The notes: generated from the sequence alone by a model not told the origin. DNA of 43,695 nucleotides from Chryseolinea sp. (GCA_025923195.1 JAICGJ010000021.1:1-43695); one strand, 5' to 3'; numbered from the stretch's first letter, positions 9,950 through 18,370 are shown. Numbers and translations: made by a program.

Positions 9950-12900
9950 TCATCGGAGCATCGTTATGCTTCCCGATCTGGGCGCGCTTTCTTCTCCTTC
10001 ACAACGTATGATGTAGTAGTAAACTCCATCAGGCAACTTCTTGCCGTTGAATGATCCGTCCCAATCGTTCATGTACGGTTTGGCGTCAAATACCTTTACA
10101 CCTTTGTCATCGTAAATTGTTACCGCGCATTGAGGATATTCATCAATTTTTTCCACTTTCCAATAGGGACTGAAAAGGTCCTGGTTCGGTGAAAAGAAGT
10201 TGTCAGGTTTGAGTTTTTTTACAATGGCTTCACCTCTAACTTTTACCTCAATTGAGGCGGTGCCCATGCAATTGTTTATATCTCTGCCGGTCAGCGTATA
10301 AGTGACGGAGGAGAAAGGAATGGCTACAGGGTTAGCAACTGTTGCATCTGATAATGTTTCCGACGGTTCCCAGGTAAATGTTTCGAGACCAGTTGCTTGG
10401 AGTTGTACGCTTTGTCCTTCGTCAATTATCTCAGGGGTGGCGGTAAGCATAACTTCGGGTGACGGGAGGCCAGCGATCGATTGTGAAGCCTTTAATTCGC
10501 AGCCATTCACAGCAATTACTGTGACATTGTAATCTCCTGGTTCGTCTATGGTAATCGTTGGAGTATTTGCCCCATTGCTCCACGCATAAGATGTAAAGGT
10601 TCCGCTCACCATTAGTACCAACGATTCTTCGGGGCATATCTCATACTTGCTTAGATCTGTTACGATGGTAGCTGCTGGTGCGTCCGTGATGGCTAGTGGC
10701 GATTTGGTTACCGTTGAAGCGCATGCGTTAGCGTTATAGCTCACAGTAAGTTTAACCGAATGCGTTGCTGCTGCATTATAAATATGCCTGGGGTCTTTGT
10801 CCGTAGATATGGCGCCATCCCCAAACGCCCACATGTAGTTGGGTATGGCCTGGCTGTCGAAAGTTGATTGATTTGTAAAACCTACTTCCTGTCCTCTGCA
10901 TGCAGTTGCGGGCATAGAAAAATCAGGTGTAGGCAAGGATACTACTGCCATCCTGGCACTTGACGAGGTGACGGTTGAGCAACTTGGGTTTGCAGATGTG
11001 GCTGTATAGTAGTACTCTCCTGATGCTCCGATAGTATGGGTTGGAGAGACTGCGCCAGCAATCATTCCGGATGATTTCTCGTACCATTGATAAGTAAATC
11101 CAGGGGAGTTTGGAACAATATTTAACTGTTTGAGATCCCCTGAACAAATGACGTCGGATCCTGTAAAACCAACCTTGAAGTCGGGCAAGTCGATCGCCTC
11201 CACTAAAGTTGATTCCCGCCTCGCAACGCATCCGCTGGCTGCCTTTACATCAACGTAGTAGCGGCCCGCATTTATGAGTCTGAAATTGGCAATAGGGGCA
11301 GGATTCAAGCCGGAACCTGAATAATTTTCTGGTCCTGACCATTCGTAAGTAAATCCAGCACCAAGGTCATTGGAGATTTTCAGGTTCATAGTTTGCCCCA
11401 GGCAAATAGGTCCGTCATTAGTAGGCAACGGATCTGCTGCCGTTCCCGGAGTAATGGTTATTCTTACAGTATTAGATATCTCATTACAAGCATTGGTTTC
11501 TGAGATGGCTTTGACCACATAATCTCCAGATACAGTAGGAGCAAACGTTTCCGTGCCAGTGGTTGTGATTGAGGCGGTAGTGTTGGTCCATTCATAGATC
11601 ACACCGCCGCCCTTGGTCGCTTTTAATTCCAGGGGAAATCCAGAGCAAATATTCAGGGGTCCTTCGGGACTTACAACTGGAACCATACATGCTTTATTTC
11701 GAAATATTGAAACTTTAGAAGCGGGGATGTTAAGGTTGTTGTCGTCGATGCTGGTGAATACGACGTCTGGCTTTCCATCCGTATCCACATCACATATTGC
11801 GATGTGCCTGTTAATATAGGTCGTCGGGATCGTAAACCTGTCGAAAGCAAGGTTTCCAATACTGCTCTTATTATTCAGCACTGTCAGGGACTTTTTGGTG
11901 AGGGACGCAAGGCCAATGTCGGTTTTCCCGTCGCCGTCCAGGTCGCCAAAATCGATTCCCCATGGAGTTATATCCGTTTCAAAAGTCTTCAGGCTTGCGA
12001 AGGCACGCGCGGAGGTAGTTTCATTTAAGAATATGCCAACCGTTGAAGAGATTAGCTGTGTAAATGCGATATCCTTTTTACCGTCACCATCAAGGTCACC
12101 AATTCTTATGTTCTTAATAGGTGTACCAACTGTCAGATTCTTGATGTCGCCTGCCAGGAATGCGCCGGGAGAACTTTTGTTTTCGACTACATATATGTTC
12201 GAGTTCGTTTGAAATTGGCTCGTTACAATTTCAGGCAAGCCATCGCCATTCAGATCTTCTACTGCCAGGCCTTCCGTGCTGACGGCGCCTGGTATGGAAA
12301 TTTCGATAGGAGCAATCGGGGAAAAGGTTATCGCGGCTAGCGAGCTCTGATTGATCAGCACCGTCACCGTGTTACTGCCTTGAGAAGTGACAATCACTTC
12401 AGGTTTGCCGTCGGAATTCACATCGGCAATTTCAATTCTCTTCGGTCTCTTGCCTGCAAGTGTAATAGGAATCGGAGCTGAGAATGAAAAGTTACCAACG
12501 CCGGTACTCACGTTCTTTAAAATAAAGACCTTGTCGGTGCTTCCACTTTCGGTAGCCACCAGATCCGGCTTACCATCGCCGTTCAAATCCCCGCAGCGGA
12601 TATGAAGAGAAAGCGAAGCGATATTAACTGCGGTCTTGCTGGGAAATGAAACATTGCCAATAGTCGAACCGTTGGGGTAAATGTTAAGGAATTTGAAGTT
12701 ATCATTTGCTGTGCCAACATCCACTTTCTTATCGCCATCAAAATCGCACATACATAGATCATAAAGTCCTTCAGTAGCCGCGGCGCCTGCAGGAAAATTG
12801 TACTGACCCTGCAAGTCGGTGACTTGGAAGCCGGGCGTACCATTAAAGTTCAGGAGGAATTGTGTAGACGTATACCCTGATAGGCCGGTTGTCAGGTTTG

Positions 12901-13183
12901 TTATTGCAATATTGCTGTACGTGGTTCCAGACGGGACCTTCACCTCCAGCATTTGATCTGTTATTGACAGAATTTCGGCCTTTGAGGCGCCAAAAGTAAC
13001 GGCTAATTTAGTGGCGTCGGTACCGAAGAAGGCGCCTTTGATGGTAACGATTTCTTCCATGTGTCCTTCTGACTTATCTACCGATTTTATCTCAGGCTTT
13101 TGCGCCATGGAAGGGAGAACCGCAATTATCATTAAAGAGAAGAGGCAGACGGCACGCATAGTTTTTGCTTGCATTCGGTTCAT
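9950..13183 (-). CDS. T9SS type B cargo with TIG, FG-GAP and PKD domains
   Basis: 1077 residues. The signal peptide ends at SMAQ; the start could also be Met4 or Met9, since the hydrophobic core begins at MRAVCLF. An IPT/TIG domain follows (about 29-115), then about seven FG-GAP/VCBS repeats (about 120-490), each with a DLDGDGKxD-like calcium loop. Ig-like modules come next, with a PKD domain at about 750-830 (FTNQSTFDS and WAFGDGAISTD motifs). The C-terminal 80 residues (PDNFFSPNQD to GSITMLR) are a T9SS type B sorting domain. A secreted, surface-retained adhesin or carbohydrate-binding protein is the best reading; no catalytic motif was found. It starts 47 bases after the stop of the PorP/SprF-SPOR gene, consistent with one transcript. 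Confidence 0.88.
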   Translation of the reverse strand: MNRMQAKTMRAVCLFSLMIIAVLPSMAQKPEIKSVDKSEGHMEEIVTIKGAFFGTDATKLAVTFGASKAEILSITDQMLEVKVPSGTTYSNIAITNLTTGLSGYTSTQFLLNFNGTPGFQVTDLQGQYNFPAGAAATEGLYDLCMCDFDGDKKVDVGTANDNFKFLNIYPNGSTIGNVSFPSKTAVNIASLSLHIRCGDLNGDGKPDLVATESGSTDKVFILKNVSTGVGNFSFSAPIPITLAGKRPKRIEIADVNSDGKPEVIVTSQGSNTVTVLINQSSLAAITFSPIAPIEISIPGAVSTEGLAVEDLNGDGLPEIVTSQFQTNSNIYVVENKSSPGAFLAGDIKNLTVGTPIKNIRIGDLDGDGKKDIAFTQLISSTVGIFLNETTSARAFASLKTFETDITPWGIDFGDLDGDGKTDIGLASLTKKSLTVLNNKSSIGNLAFDRFTIPTTYINRHIAICDVDTDGKPDVVFTSIDDNNLNIPASKVSIFRNKACMVPVVSPEGPLNICSGFPLELKATKGGGVIYEWTNTTASITTTGTETFAPTVSGDYVVKAISETNACNEISNTVRITITPGTAADPLPTNDGPICLGQTMNLKISNDLGAGFTYEWSGPENYSGSGLNPAPIANFRLINAGRYYVDVKAASGCVARRESTLVEAIDLPDFKVGFTGSDVICSGDLKQLNIVPNSPGFTYQWYEKSSGMIAGAVSPTHTIGASGEYYYTATSANPSCSTVTSSSARMAVVSLPTPDFSMPATACRGQEVGFTNQSTFDSQAIPNYMWAFGDGAISTDKDPRHIYNAAATHSVKLTVSYNANACASTVTKSPLAITDAPAATIVTDLSKYEICPEESLVLMVSGTFTSYAWSNGANTPTITIDEPGDYNVTVIAVNGCELKASQSIAGLPSPEVMLTATPEIIDEGQSVQLQATGLETFTWEPSETLSDATVANPVAIPFSSVTYTLTGRDINNCMGTASIEVKVRGEAIVKKLKPDNFFSPNQDLFSPYWKVEKIDEYPQCAVTIYDDKGVKVFDAKPYMNDWDGSFNGKKLPDGVYYYIIRCEGEESAPRSGSITMLR

Positions 13184-13230
13184 CGTACCTTAATCCGTTT
13201 TGCCCATGTCAATGTAACCTGATATTAAGG

Positions 13231-14556
13231 TCACTTATCGGACGTTACTATAAGTAGTCGCGCATCCTTTAGTTTGGTATAGGTCTTAAGATTTCTGATC
13301 TCTTCATGCGCTTCTGAAGCCTTTAACGTTTCCAATACGTGCACGTAATACTTTTTGTCTTGTGGATTATAGAATATTTCCGCATTGAACTTATCGCCAA
13401 TGAGTTTCTTTTTGAAGTTGTCAGCTTGTGTAAAGTCATTGAACAGTCGTATCACCACGAAATATTTCTTCTTAGCTGCTTCTTGATCATTATTGATCTT
13501 ATCAGGATCGTCAGCGGTATCCTGAAAACGCGCGGTATGCTTTTCATTAGGTGATTTGGTCAGTGTCGAGCGAAGCACCGGAGCAGCTCGCTTGAATTTT
13601 TTCAAGCTGCCTAATTTTAGGCCCAGAATGACTTCGTGTGACCCCTGCGAAAATCCATCGGCGGGTTGATTGCTAGGCTCGTAGGAGTAACCAAATATAA
13701 AACGTTGTGTGTTTATACCAAGATTTCCAGTCCAGCCGTAAGGCAACCGATAGGAGCCACCCAGCCAGAAGTTTTGCGTGATATTTAGTTTGCCAAGGAA
13801 TTCAAACTGACTGTTTCCAAACTTCGAATATTTGTAGTTAAAATATATTTCCAGGGGAGCAACGGTTTCCTGTGTCCGCACCTTCCTTTTTAGCCCGCCC
13901 TGCTTACGGCTTGCTATTTTGCTCTCAACTTTTCTCTTGTAATAAATTGTGACAAAAACATTATCTGCAGGCGACACGGTGGTATTAGAAAAGCTGGCAT
14001 TGCTGTTATAAACACTGGGGAATAGCTGCGGAAGCGATACTCCCACGTTTAAACCGGAGCCAGATCGATAAAGCGCACCGAAACCTGCCGCTGGTTGTAT
14101 ATTATTAGCCAGGTAGTTTGCAATAGCTGGGTCGTTAGGATCGCTGACCTGTGTAATATCGATAGAGTTGGTAATTGCGCCTCCGGAAAGCCCTAGGAAT
14201 AGCCAGTTTTTTTGCCCCATGGGTACACCATAGGCATATGCTAACTGGAAATCTGTCGTGTTTAATAGCCCCCGTTGGTAAGAGGAAAACTTGCCCCCCA
14301 GCCCTGCGCGTGATTCATTCAATAATGTATTAAACGTCAACGCTGAGACCGTGGGAGCTCCCTCGATATTCATCCATTGTTGTCGGTGTAATGCAAAAAC
14401 CTGGGCATATTCTGTTAACGCCTCTGCAGGATTATACAAGAAAGGATTGACGTAATAACTGTTGTAAACTGGAAAATTTTGGGCACGCAATACGCCGTAT
14501 GCACTGCAGCACAATAAAAAAAAACAGGTTATTATGAAGTTAAAAAAATAGCGCAT
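13231..14556 (-). CDS. PorP/SprF family protein with C-terminal SPOR-like domain
   Basis: 441 residues, about 120 longer than its paralogue at 2449-3399. A signal peptide ends near RAQ (residue 26). The mature start FPVYNSYYVNPFLYNPAEA is a recognisable variant of the PorP/SprF motif, followed by beta-barrel-like strands up to about residue 310. After a basic, polar linker, residues about 365-441 look like a SPOR-type fold: a YFVVIRLFNDFTQADNFKKKL strand-helix unit, then an FYNPQDKKYYVHV strand and a helix. SPOR domains bind denuded peptidoglycan glycans, so this protein may tether the outer-membrane export partner to the cell wall. This is inferred from pattern only; the SPOR call is moderate and the PorP/SprF call strong. 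It is the first gene of the T9SS cluster. Confidence 0.85.
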   Translation of the reverse strand: MRYFFNFIITCFFLLCCSAYGVLRAQNFPVYNSYYVNPFLYNPAEALTEYAQVFALHRQQWMNIEGAPTVSALTFNTLLNESRAGLGGKFSSYQRGLLNTTDFQLAYAYGVPMGQKNWLFLGLSGGAITNSIDITQVSDPNDPAIANYLANNIQPAAGFGALYRSGSGLNVGVSLPQLFPSVYNSNASFSNTTVSPADNVFVTIYYKRKVESKIASRKQGGLKRKVRTQETVAPLEIYFNYKYSKFGNSQFEFLGKLNITQNFWLGGSYRLPYGWTGNLGINTQRFIFGYSYEPSNQPADGFSQGSHEVILGLKLGSLKKFKRAAPVLRSTLTKSPNEKHTARFQDTADDPDKINNDQEAAKKKYFVVIRLFNDFTQADNFKKKLIGDKFNAEIFYNPQDKKYYVHVLETLKASEAHEEIRNLKTYTKLKDARLLIVTSDK

Positions 14557-14793
14557 TCACAACCATTAATCGGGACAAAAGCATAAAAGTCACTTTAAAG
14601 GAGCAGGCAATTCGACTGCTTATCGTAAAAAATAGCCTCCACCCGTGTGTGAACTATTGTCCCGGTGAAAAGTCACTTTGCAGTAACACCCGAATATACG
14701 TCGTTTTTTGCTTCAGTTAGTTAAGTCGCTTACCTACCTTGACCATATCGAATAAATGTTCATGTAACTTTTTCGACTCTTTAACAATTTTTT
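14557..14793. promoter_or_regulatory. Divergent intergenic region between T9SS cluster and beta-barrel gene
   Basis: These 237 bases separate two divergently transcribed genes, so they must hold promoters for both the minus-strand T9SS cluster and the plus-strand barrel gene. The stretch is AT-rich on both sides. I could not fix a convincing Bacteroidota TTTG/TAnnTTTG promoter pair by eye. Confidence 0.4.
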
Positions 14794-15585
14794 GTGAAAA
14801 CTTTTTTTATAGCGCTGATTGCATATCTTCTTACATATGCAACCGCATTCTCGCAACTGTTAGTGGGCCCCGAACTGGGTGTGAATTATTCCTGGACAAC
14901 TTTCAAAGATGACGAGCTCAAAGAGCGGTTCGGAATGAAACCAGTCGTGGGCTTTCACGCCGGGGGACACATTGCGTTCAGGGTTCGCAAGCGTTTTTTT
15001 CTGCACACCTCGGTGTTATATGCGACCAAAGGGCGAGTGCTTACTGGAAAATTTGACAGCATGCTGAAAAACAAAACTACGTATAGCTATATCGATATGC
15101 CCATTAACTATACCGTTGACTTTAAAGGACGAATCGGAAAAAGCAAGGAGTTCAAATATTTTCTGGGTATCGGACCTAATATAAGCTATTGGCTTGGAGG
15201 AAAAGGAACGTTCTTTAGTTCCGAACTGGAAGAAAACAATGAAGATGCGTTTTCATACAAGATAAACTTCACTTCTTCCGATGACGACGAATCGCCAGAA
15301 GAAATGAAGGTAAAGAATTCCAACAGGCTGCAGCTCGGACTGAACGTTATAGGCGGAATGGTATTTGAACCATGGTACAAAACACGGTTCATTTTTTCCG
15401 TCCGCTATGAACTTGGTCATAGTTACCTGGCAAAGGCAGATGGAAGTTTTTCGGGGATTTATTATGAAGATCCGCTTAAATCGCGAAATCAAGGCTTCAG
15501 AATTTCACTGTCATACCTAGTCGATTTGAAAACAGAAGAGCGCAAGAAAGGCAAGAGTACTATAGATAAGCGAAACCCGAAGTAA
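14794..15585 (+). CDS. Outer-membrane beta-barrel protein (PorT-like/OMP_b-brl fold)
   Basis: 263 residues, starting at a GTG codon. The signal peptide is short and hydrophobic (KTFFIALIAYLLTYATAFSQ). The mature part begins LLVGPELGVNYSW and alternates glycine-rich strands such as GFHAGGHIAFRVRKRFFLHTS, FLGIGPNISYWLGGKG and IFSVRYELGHSY, which is typical of the small PorT-like outer-membrane barrels common in Bacteroidota. An acidic loop of about 25 residues lies mid-protein (SSDDDESPEEMK region). The C-terminus is basic and lacks a terminal aromatic. True PorT is a T9SS component, but the sequence is not close enough to call it that. It faces away from the T9SS cluster and converges with ppx, whose stop lies 2 bases away. 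Confidence 0.75.
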   Translation: MKTFFIALIAYLLTYATAFSQLLVGPELGVNYSWTTFKDDELKERFGMKPVVGFHAGGHIAFRVRKRFFLHTSVLYATKGRVLTGKFDSMLKNKTTYSYIDMPINYTVDFKGRIGKSKEFKYFLGIGPNISYWLGGKGTFFSSELEENNEDAFSYKINFTSSDDDESPEEMKVKNSNRLQLGLNVIGGMVFEPWYKTRFIFSVRYELGHSYLAKADGSFSGIYYEDPLKSRNQGFRISLSYLVDLKTEERKKGKSTIDKRNPK

Positions 15586-15587
15586 AT

Positions 15588-16481
15588 TCAAAACTCAATC
15601 TTCTTTTGCAGGATATTCTTTTCATAAAGATGAAAGATTATTCCATCTTTTAATCCCACTTCGGGCACCAGGATAGTTGATGAGCGTGCCCACTCCATCA
15701 CTTTTAGATAAATGTTGCTTGCCGGAATAATAACATCAGCGCGGTCAGGATTCATTTGGAGTTTATAGATCCGTTCTTCTATGGTGTAACTTTCGATCAT
15801 GTCGCGGATCTGCTTCACTTTTTTTATAGATATCGTCTTTCCCGGACGCGTTAGAGCGAGTTCGAAGATCTTGCTGATATTGCCACCAGTACCGACAGCA
15901 ATCACTTTGCCATAACTCTTTTTAATATTGGATTTTACCCAATGTTCCATGTCCTGCCACATAACAGGAGAATCGGTATGCTCTAATACGCGAACAGACC
16001 CGACTTTGAACGACCGCGTCTTTATTTTTTTTCCACCAACATACAGATTTAGTTCGGTGCTCCCTCCGCCTACATCTATGTGCAGATATGTCTTGGTAGA
16101 CAAATAAGAAGTAATAGCGCGATTAATGAACTCAGCCTCCCTGTTTCCGTCGATAATATGAATCTCAATCCCGATCTCTTCTTTGACAGCTGCTACAAGG
16201 TCCGCACCATTTTCGGATTCACGCATGGCAGACGTAGCACAAAACATATAATCATCTACTTCATAAAGCTCTATCAGCAAGCGAAAGGCCTTCATTAACT
16301 TTTTGAATTTAGCAATGCTCTTGTCTGTGATTCGTCCAGAGCTAAAGACATCGTGACCTAGACGTAGCGGGAATCGCACATATTCAAGTTTCTTGAACAA
16401 GGTCTGTGGCGAGTGATCTAGCACCGTAGAGATCTGAAACCGGATTGCGTTGGAGCCGATGTCTATTGCTGCGAGTTTCAA
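15588..16481 (-). CDS. Ppx/GppA family exopolyphosphatase-type phosphatase
   Basis: 297 residues, the short form of the family (catalytic ASKHA core without the C-terminal HD-like extension of E. coli Ppx). The N-terminal phosphate-1 motif AAIDIGSNAIRF, the central HIDVGGGSTEL phosphate-2 motif and VIAVGTGGNISK are all present, as is the Glu-containing ATSAMRESENG segment that carries the catalytic glutamate in this family. The enzyme should hydrolyse terminal phosphates of polyphosphate or pppGpp. With ppk1 in the same window the polyphosphate role is more likely, but this is context only. Its upstream side faces the methionine-operon leader, so its promoter must lie in 16482-16780. Confidence 0.88.
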   Translation of the reverse strand: MKLAAIDIGSNAIRFQISTVLDHSPQTLFKKLEYVRFPLRLGHDVFSSGRITDKSIAKFKKLMKAFRLLIELYEVDDYMFCATSAMRESENGADLVAAVKEEIGIEIHIIDGNREAEFINRAITSYLSTKTYLHIDVGGGSTELNLYVGGKKIKTRSFKVGSVRVLEHTDSPVMWQDMEHWVKSNIKKSYGKVIAVGTGGNISKIFELALTRPGKTISIKKVKQIRDMIESYTIEERIYKLQMNPDRADVIIPASNIYLKVMEWARSSTILVPEVGLKDGIIFHLYEKNILQKKIEF

Positions 16482-16782
16482 TACAATCTTGACTTATTTA
16501 ATACTTGAAGGATATCCAGCCTGCACTAACAAAACTATCAAAGTTTGTCCAATGTTTTGAGTTGCATATGGTTCATAGCTAATTTCTCTGTTATGATCAT
16601 TCCTAATTCGATTGCATACCGCATTTTTCATGGAGTGAGTGGTGGGTGACTCCATTAACATCGTCCTGGGCGTAGAGTTTGCTTCCCGGTGGGTTAACTT
16701 TGCTGTAAGTTCCTGAGTTACTCCACGACACTTCGCTGAGTAAACCTTTTATATTTCATTTCTTATAGTTTTATTTGCACTG
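16482..16782. other. Intergenic region upstream of the SAM riboswitch
   Basis: About 300 bases with no credible gene. It must contain promoters for ppx (leftward) and for the methionine operon (rightward). A 7-base inverted repeat, ATGGAGT at 16630 and ACTCCAT ending at 16655, is visible. An AT-rich stretch at about 16745-16780 directly before the riboswitch (TTATAGTTTTATTTGCAC) is the likeliest promoter for the met operon, but I cannot fix its boxes. Confidence 0.4.
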
Positions 16783-16891
16783 CTTATCCAGAAAGACCGA
16801 GGGTTTGGGCCCCGTGACGTCTTAGCATCCTATCCCGCCACCAACGGGGTGTTGTGCTAAATCCCATCCCGCCTCGGCGGGAAAAGATAAG
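16783..16891 (+). promoter_or_regulatory. SAM-I (S-box) riboswitch
   Basis: The leader of the methionine operon carries the S-box core in order. The P1 strand CTTATC is at 16783-16788, followed by the AGAAAGACCGAGGG kink-turn region, a GGGCCC segment, a GTGACGTCTTAGCATCC block matching the usual UGAAgCC-GCAACC pattern, a P3 hairpin around CAACGGGGTG, the P4-side GTGCTAAATCC block, and the closing P1 strand GATAAG at 16886-16891. CTTATC pairs perfectly with GATAAG. It would sense S-adenosylmethionine, the end product of the pathway encoded downstream. The distance to metH-N is 48 bases. Confidence 0.88.
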
Positions 16892-16904
16892 TAACCCCAT
16901 ACCG

Positions 16905-16938
16905 GGCTCTCTGGAAAGTACACCATAAAAAGAGAGCC
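16905..16938 (+). promoter_or_regulatory. Hairpin covering the metH-N start (riboswitch expression platform)
   Basis: GGCTCTCT (16905-16912) pairs perfectly with AGAGAGCC (16931-16938), which ends one base before the ATG at 16940. No U-run follows, so this is not a classical terminator. Its position over the ribosome-entry region suggests translational control by the upstream SAM riboswitch. The link to ligand state is inferred. Confidence 0.65.
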
Positions 16939-16939
16939 T

Positions 16940-17956
16940 ATGAAAATCCAGGACATACTTAAAGAGAGAATTCTTGTGATTGATGGTGCTATGGGCACTA
17001 TGATTCAACGCCACAACCTTACAGAGGAAGACTTTCGGGGAGAACGATTTAAGAATCATCGGTATCCCCTTAAGGGAAATAATGACATCCTTTCTATCAC
17101 GCGCCCCGATATTATCAAGGAAATACACGCACTTTACTTCGAGGCTGGGGCAGATATCATCGAAACTAATACTTTCAGCGCTACTACTATTGCTCAGGCT
17201 GATTATCATCTCGAAGATGCTGTCTATGACATAAACTTTGTGTCAGCAAGAATTGCCAGAGAAGTAGCCGACGAATTTACAAAGAAGGAGCCGCACAAAC
17301 CCAGGTTTGTTGCTGGCGCTATGGGTCCGACAAATAAAACGGCATCCCTATCCCCGGATGTCAACAGCCCTGGATTTCGCGCAATCACATTCGATCAACT
17401 CAAAGTGGCTTTCAAACAACAAGCCCAAGGGTTGGTTGACGGGGGTGTCGACCTGCTGTTGCTCGAGACCATTATCGACACATTAAATGCTAAAGCGGCA
17501 TTATTTGCGATCCAGGAGTTGTTTGATGAACGTGGAATGGAAATACCCGTTATGGTGTCGGGTACCATTACTGACGCCAGCGGCCGGACCTTGTCTGGAC
17601 AGACGACAGAAGCATTTCTGGTCTCCGTTTCGCATGTACCATTATTAAGTATTGGTTTGAACTGTGCACTGGGCGCTTCGTTGCTTCGACCATATTTACG
17701 CGTGCTTAGTGAGAAGGCTCCGTTCTTCGTAAGCGCGTACCCTAATGCTGGTTTACCTAATGAATTCGGTCAGTACGATGAGACACCCGAACAAATGGGA
17801 GCACAGATAGAAGAGTTCTTAAAGGAAGGTCTTGTCAACATAGTTGGAGGTTGCTGTGGTACTACGCCTGAACATATTAAAGTAATTGCCGAATTGGCGG
17901 CGAAGTATAAGCCGAGAAAAGTCCACAGTCCATGGTCCATGGTCAATAGCATGTGA
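16940..17956 (+). CDS. metH: Methionine synthase, homocysteine-binding subunit (split MetH N-terminal part)
   Basis: 338 residues, equal to only the first domain of classical MetH. It is a homocysteine S-methyltransferase barrel: the start [18 protein letters not shown] is typical, and the zinc-binding cysteines are Cys242 (GLNCALGA) and Cys305-Cys306 ([10 protein letters not shown]). This subunit binds and activates homocysteine, while the folate, cobalamin and reactivation domains are encoded by the gene at 18371. This is a clean domain-boundary split, not a frameshift, because each part has its own start and stop. The last 11 or so codons (from about residue 328, [10 protein letters not shown]) are read from the left repeat array of the inserted element. 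Translation begins just after the hairpin of the SAM riboswitch. Confidence 0.92.
   Translation: MKIQDILKERILVIDGAMGTMIQRHNLTEEDFRGERFKNHRYPLKGNNDILSITRPDIIKEIHALYFEAGADIIETNTFSATTIAQADYHLEDAVYDINFVSARIAREVADEFTKKEPHKPRFVAGAMGPTNKTASLSPDVNSPGFRAITFDQLKVAFKQQAQGLVDGGVDLLLLETIIDTLNAKAALFAIQELFDERGMEIPVMVSGTITDASGRTLSGQTTEAFLVSVSHVPLLSIGLNCALGASLLRPYLRVLSEKAPFFVSAYPNAGLPNEFGQYDETPEQMGAQIEEFLKEGLVNIVGGCCGTTPEHIKVIAELAAKYKPRKVHSPWSMVNSM
17920..17949 (+). repeat. Left 7-mer array of element 1
   Basis: Four consecutive 7-base units of consensus GTCCAYR, starting at 17921, plus one flanking base on each side. It overlaps the last codons of metH-N. It is the inverted partner of 18329-18358. Confidence 0.85.
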
Positions 17957-17963
17957 GCGAATT

Positions 17964-18317
17964 ATGGCGTTTAAGTTTGAAAGGTTGAAAGTATGGGAGA
18001 AAGCCGTGGACTTGTCAAAAGAAATTTCTGATTTGGTTAAAACCTTTCCCAAGGATGAGTTATATGTTTTATCTAGCCAGATTAAACGCGCTTCGGATTC
18101 GATATCTCTAAACATCGCGGAGGGATCTACCGGTCAGTCCAATTTGGAATTTAAGAAATTTTTAGGGTATGCTCTTCGATCCGCCATCGAAGTGGTCGGA
18201 TGCCTGTATCTGGCGAAGAAACGAAATCTTGTCAGCCAAAATGCTTTCGACTTTTTCTATATCAAACTTACAGACCTGATAAGGGGGATTCAGGCATTGA
18301 GGAACTCTATAAAATAA
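17964..18317 (+). CDS. Four-helix-bundle protein (23S rRNA intervening-protein family), copy 1
   Basis: 117 residues. The frame is open upstream to 17886, but that part lies in metH-N and in the repeat array. The ATG at 17964 gives the normal family start [17 protein letters not shown]. The conserved core is visible: [16 protein letters not shown], then [20 protein letters not shown], then a helix with a [10 protein letters not shown] turn, and a fourth helix ending [10 protein letters not shown]. The family (S23/IVP, related in fold to the Avd proteins of diversity-generating retroelements) forms small basic four-helix bundles with a proposed nucleic-acid role; no enzymatic motif is known. 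The gene is intact although it lies inside the methionine operon. It is clearly different in sequence from copy 2. Confidence 0.88.
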   Translation: MAFKFERLKVWEKAVDLSKEISDLVKTFPKDELYVLSSQIKRASDSISLNIAEGSTGQSNLEFKKFLGYALRSAIEVVGCLYLAKKRNLVSQNAFDFFYIKLTDLIRGIQALRNSIK

Positions 18318-18328
18318 AATACTATCTG

Positions 18329-18358
18329 CTATGGACCATTGACTATGGACCGTGGACT
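18329..18358 (-). repeat. Right 7-mer array of element 1
   Basis: Reverse complement of the left array at 26 of 30 positions: four 7-base units of GTCCAYR or GTCAAYG type on the minus strand. It ends 12 bases before the metH-C ATG, so it occupies most of that gene's leader. Confidence 0.85.
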
Positions 18359-18370
18359 CTTATAACAACT

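Larger units (their letters stand above)
17920..18358 (+). mobile_element. Repeat-framed four-helix-bundle element 1 (7-mer type)
   Basis: A unit of about 440 bases sits between the two methionine synthase genes. It consists of a 30-base left array, a 117-codon four-helix-bundle gene and a 30-base right array in inverted orientation. Aligned as reverse complements, the two arrays match at 26 of 30 positions, and both are built of four 7-base units of the GTCCAYR type. The layout resembles the protein-coding intervening sequences of bacterial 23S rRNA, in which inverted repeats frame a gene of the same protein family. Mobility is inferred; no target-site duplication was found. Confidence 0.6.

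Noticed and set aside
16784-17209. 141-codon minus-strand frame over the riboswitch and metH-N start
   Set aside because: It is antisense to the S-box and to the well-supported metH-N gene and has no recognisable protein pattern.
17920-18358. CRISPR array
   Set aside because: The units are 7 bases and directly tandem without spacers, and they occur as an inverted pair around a gene.
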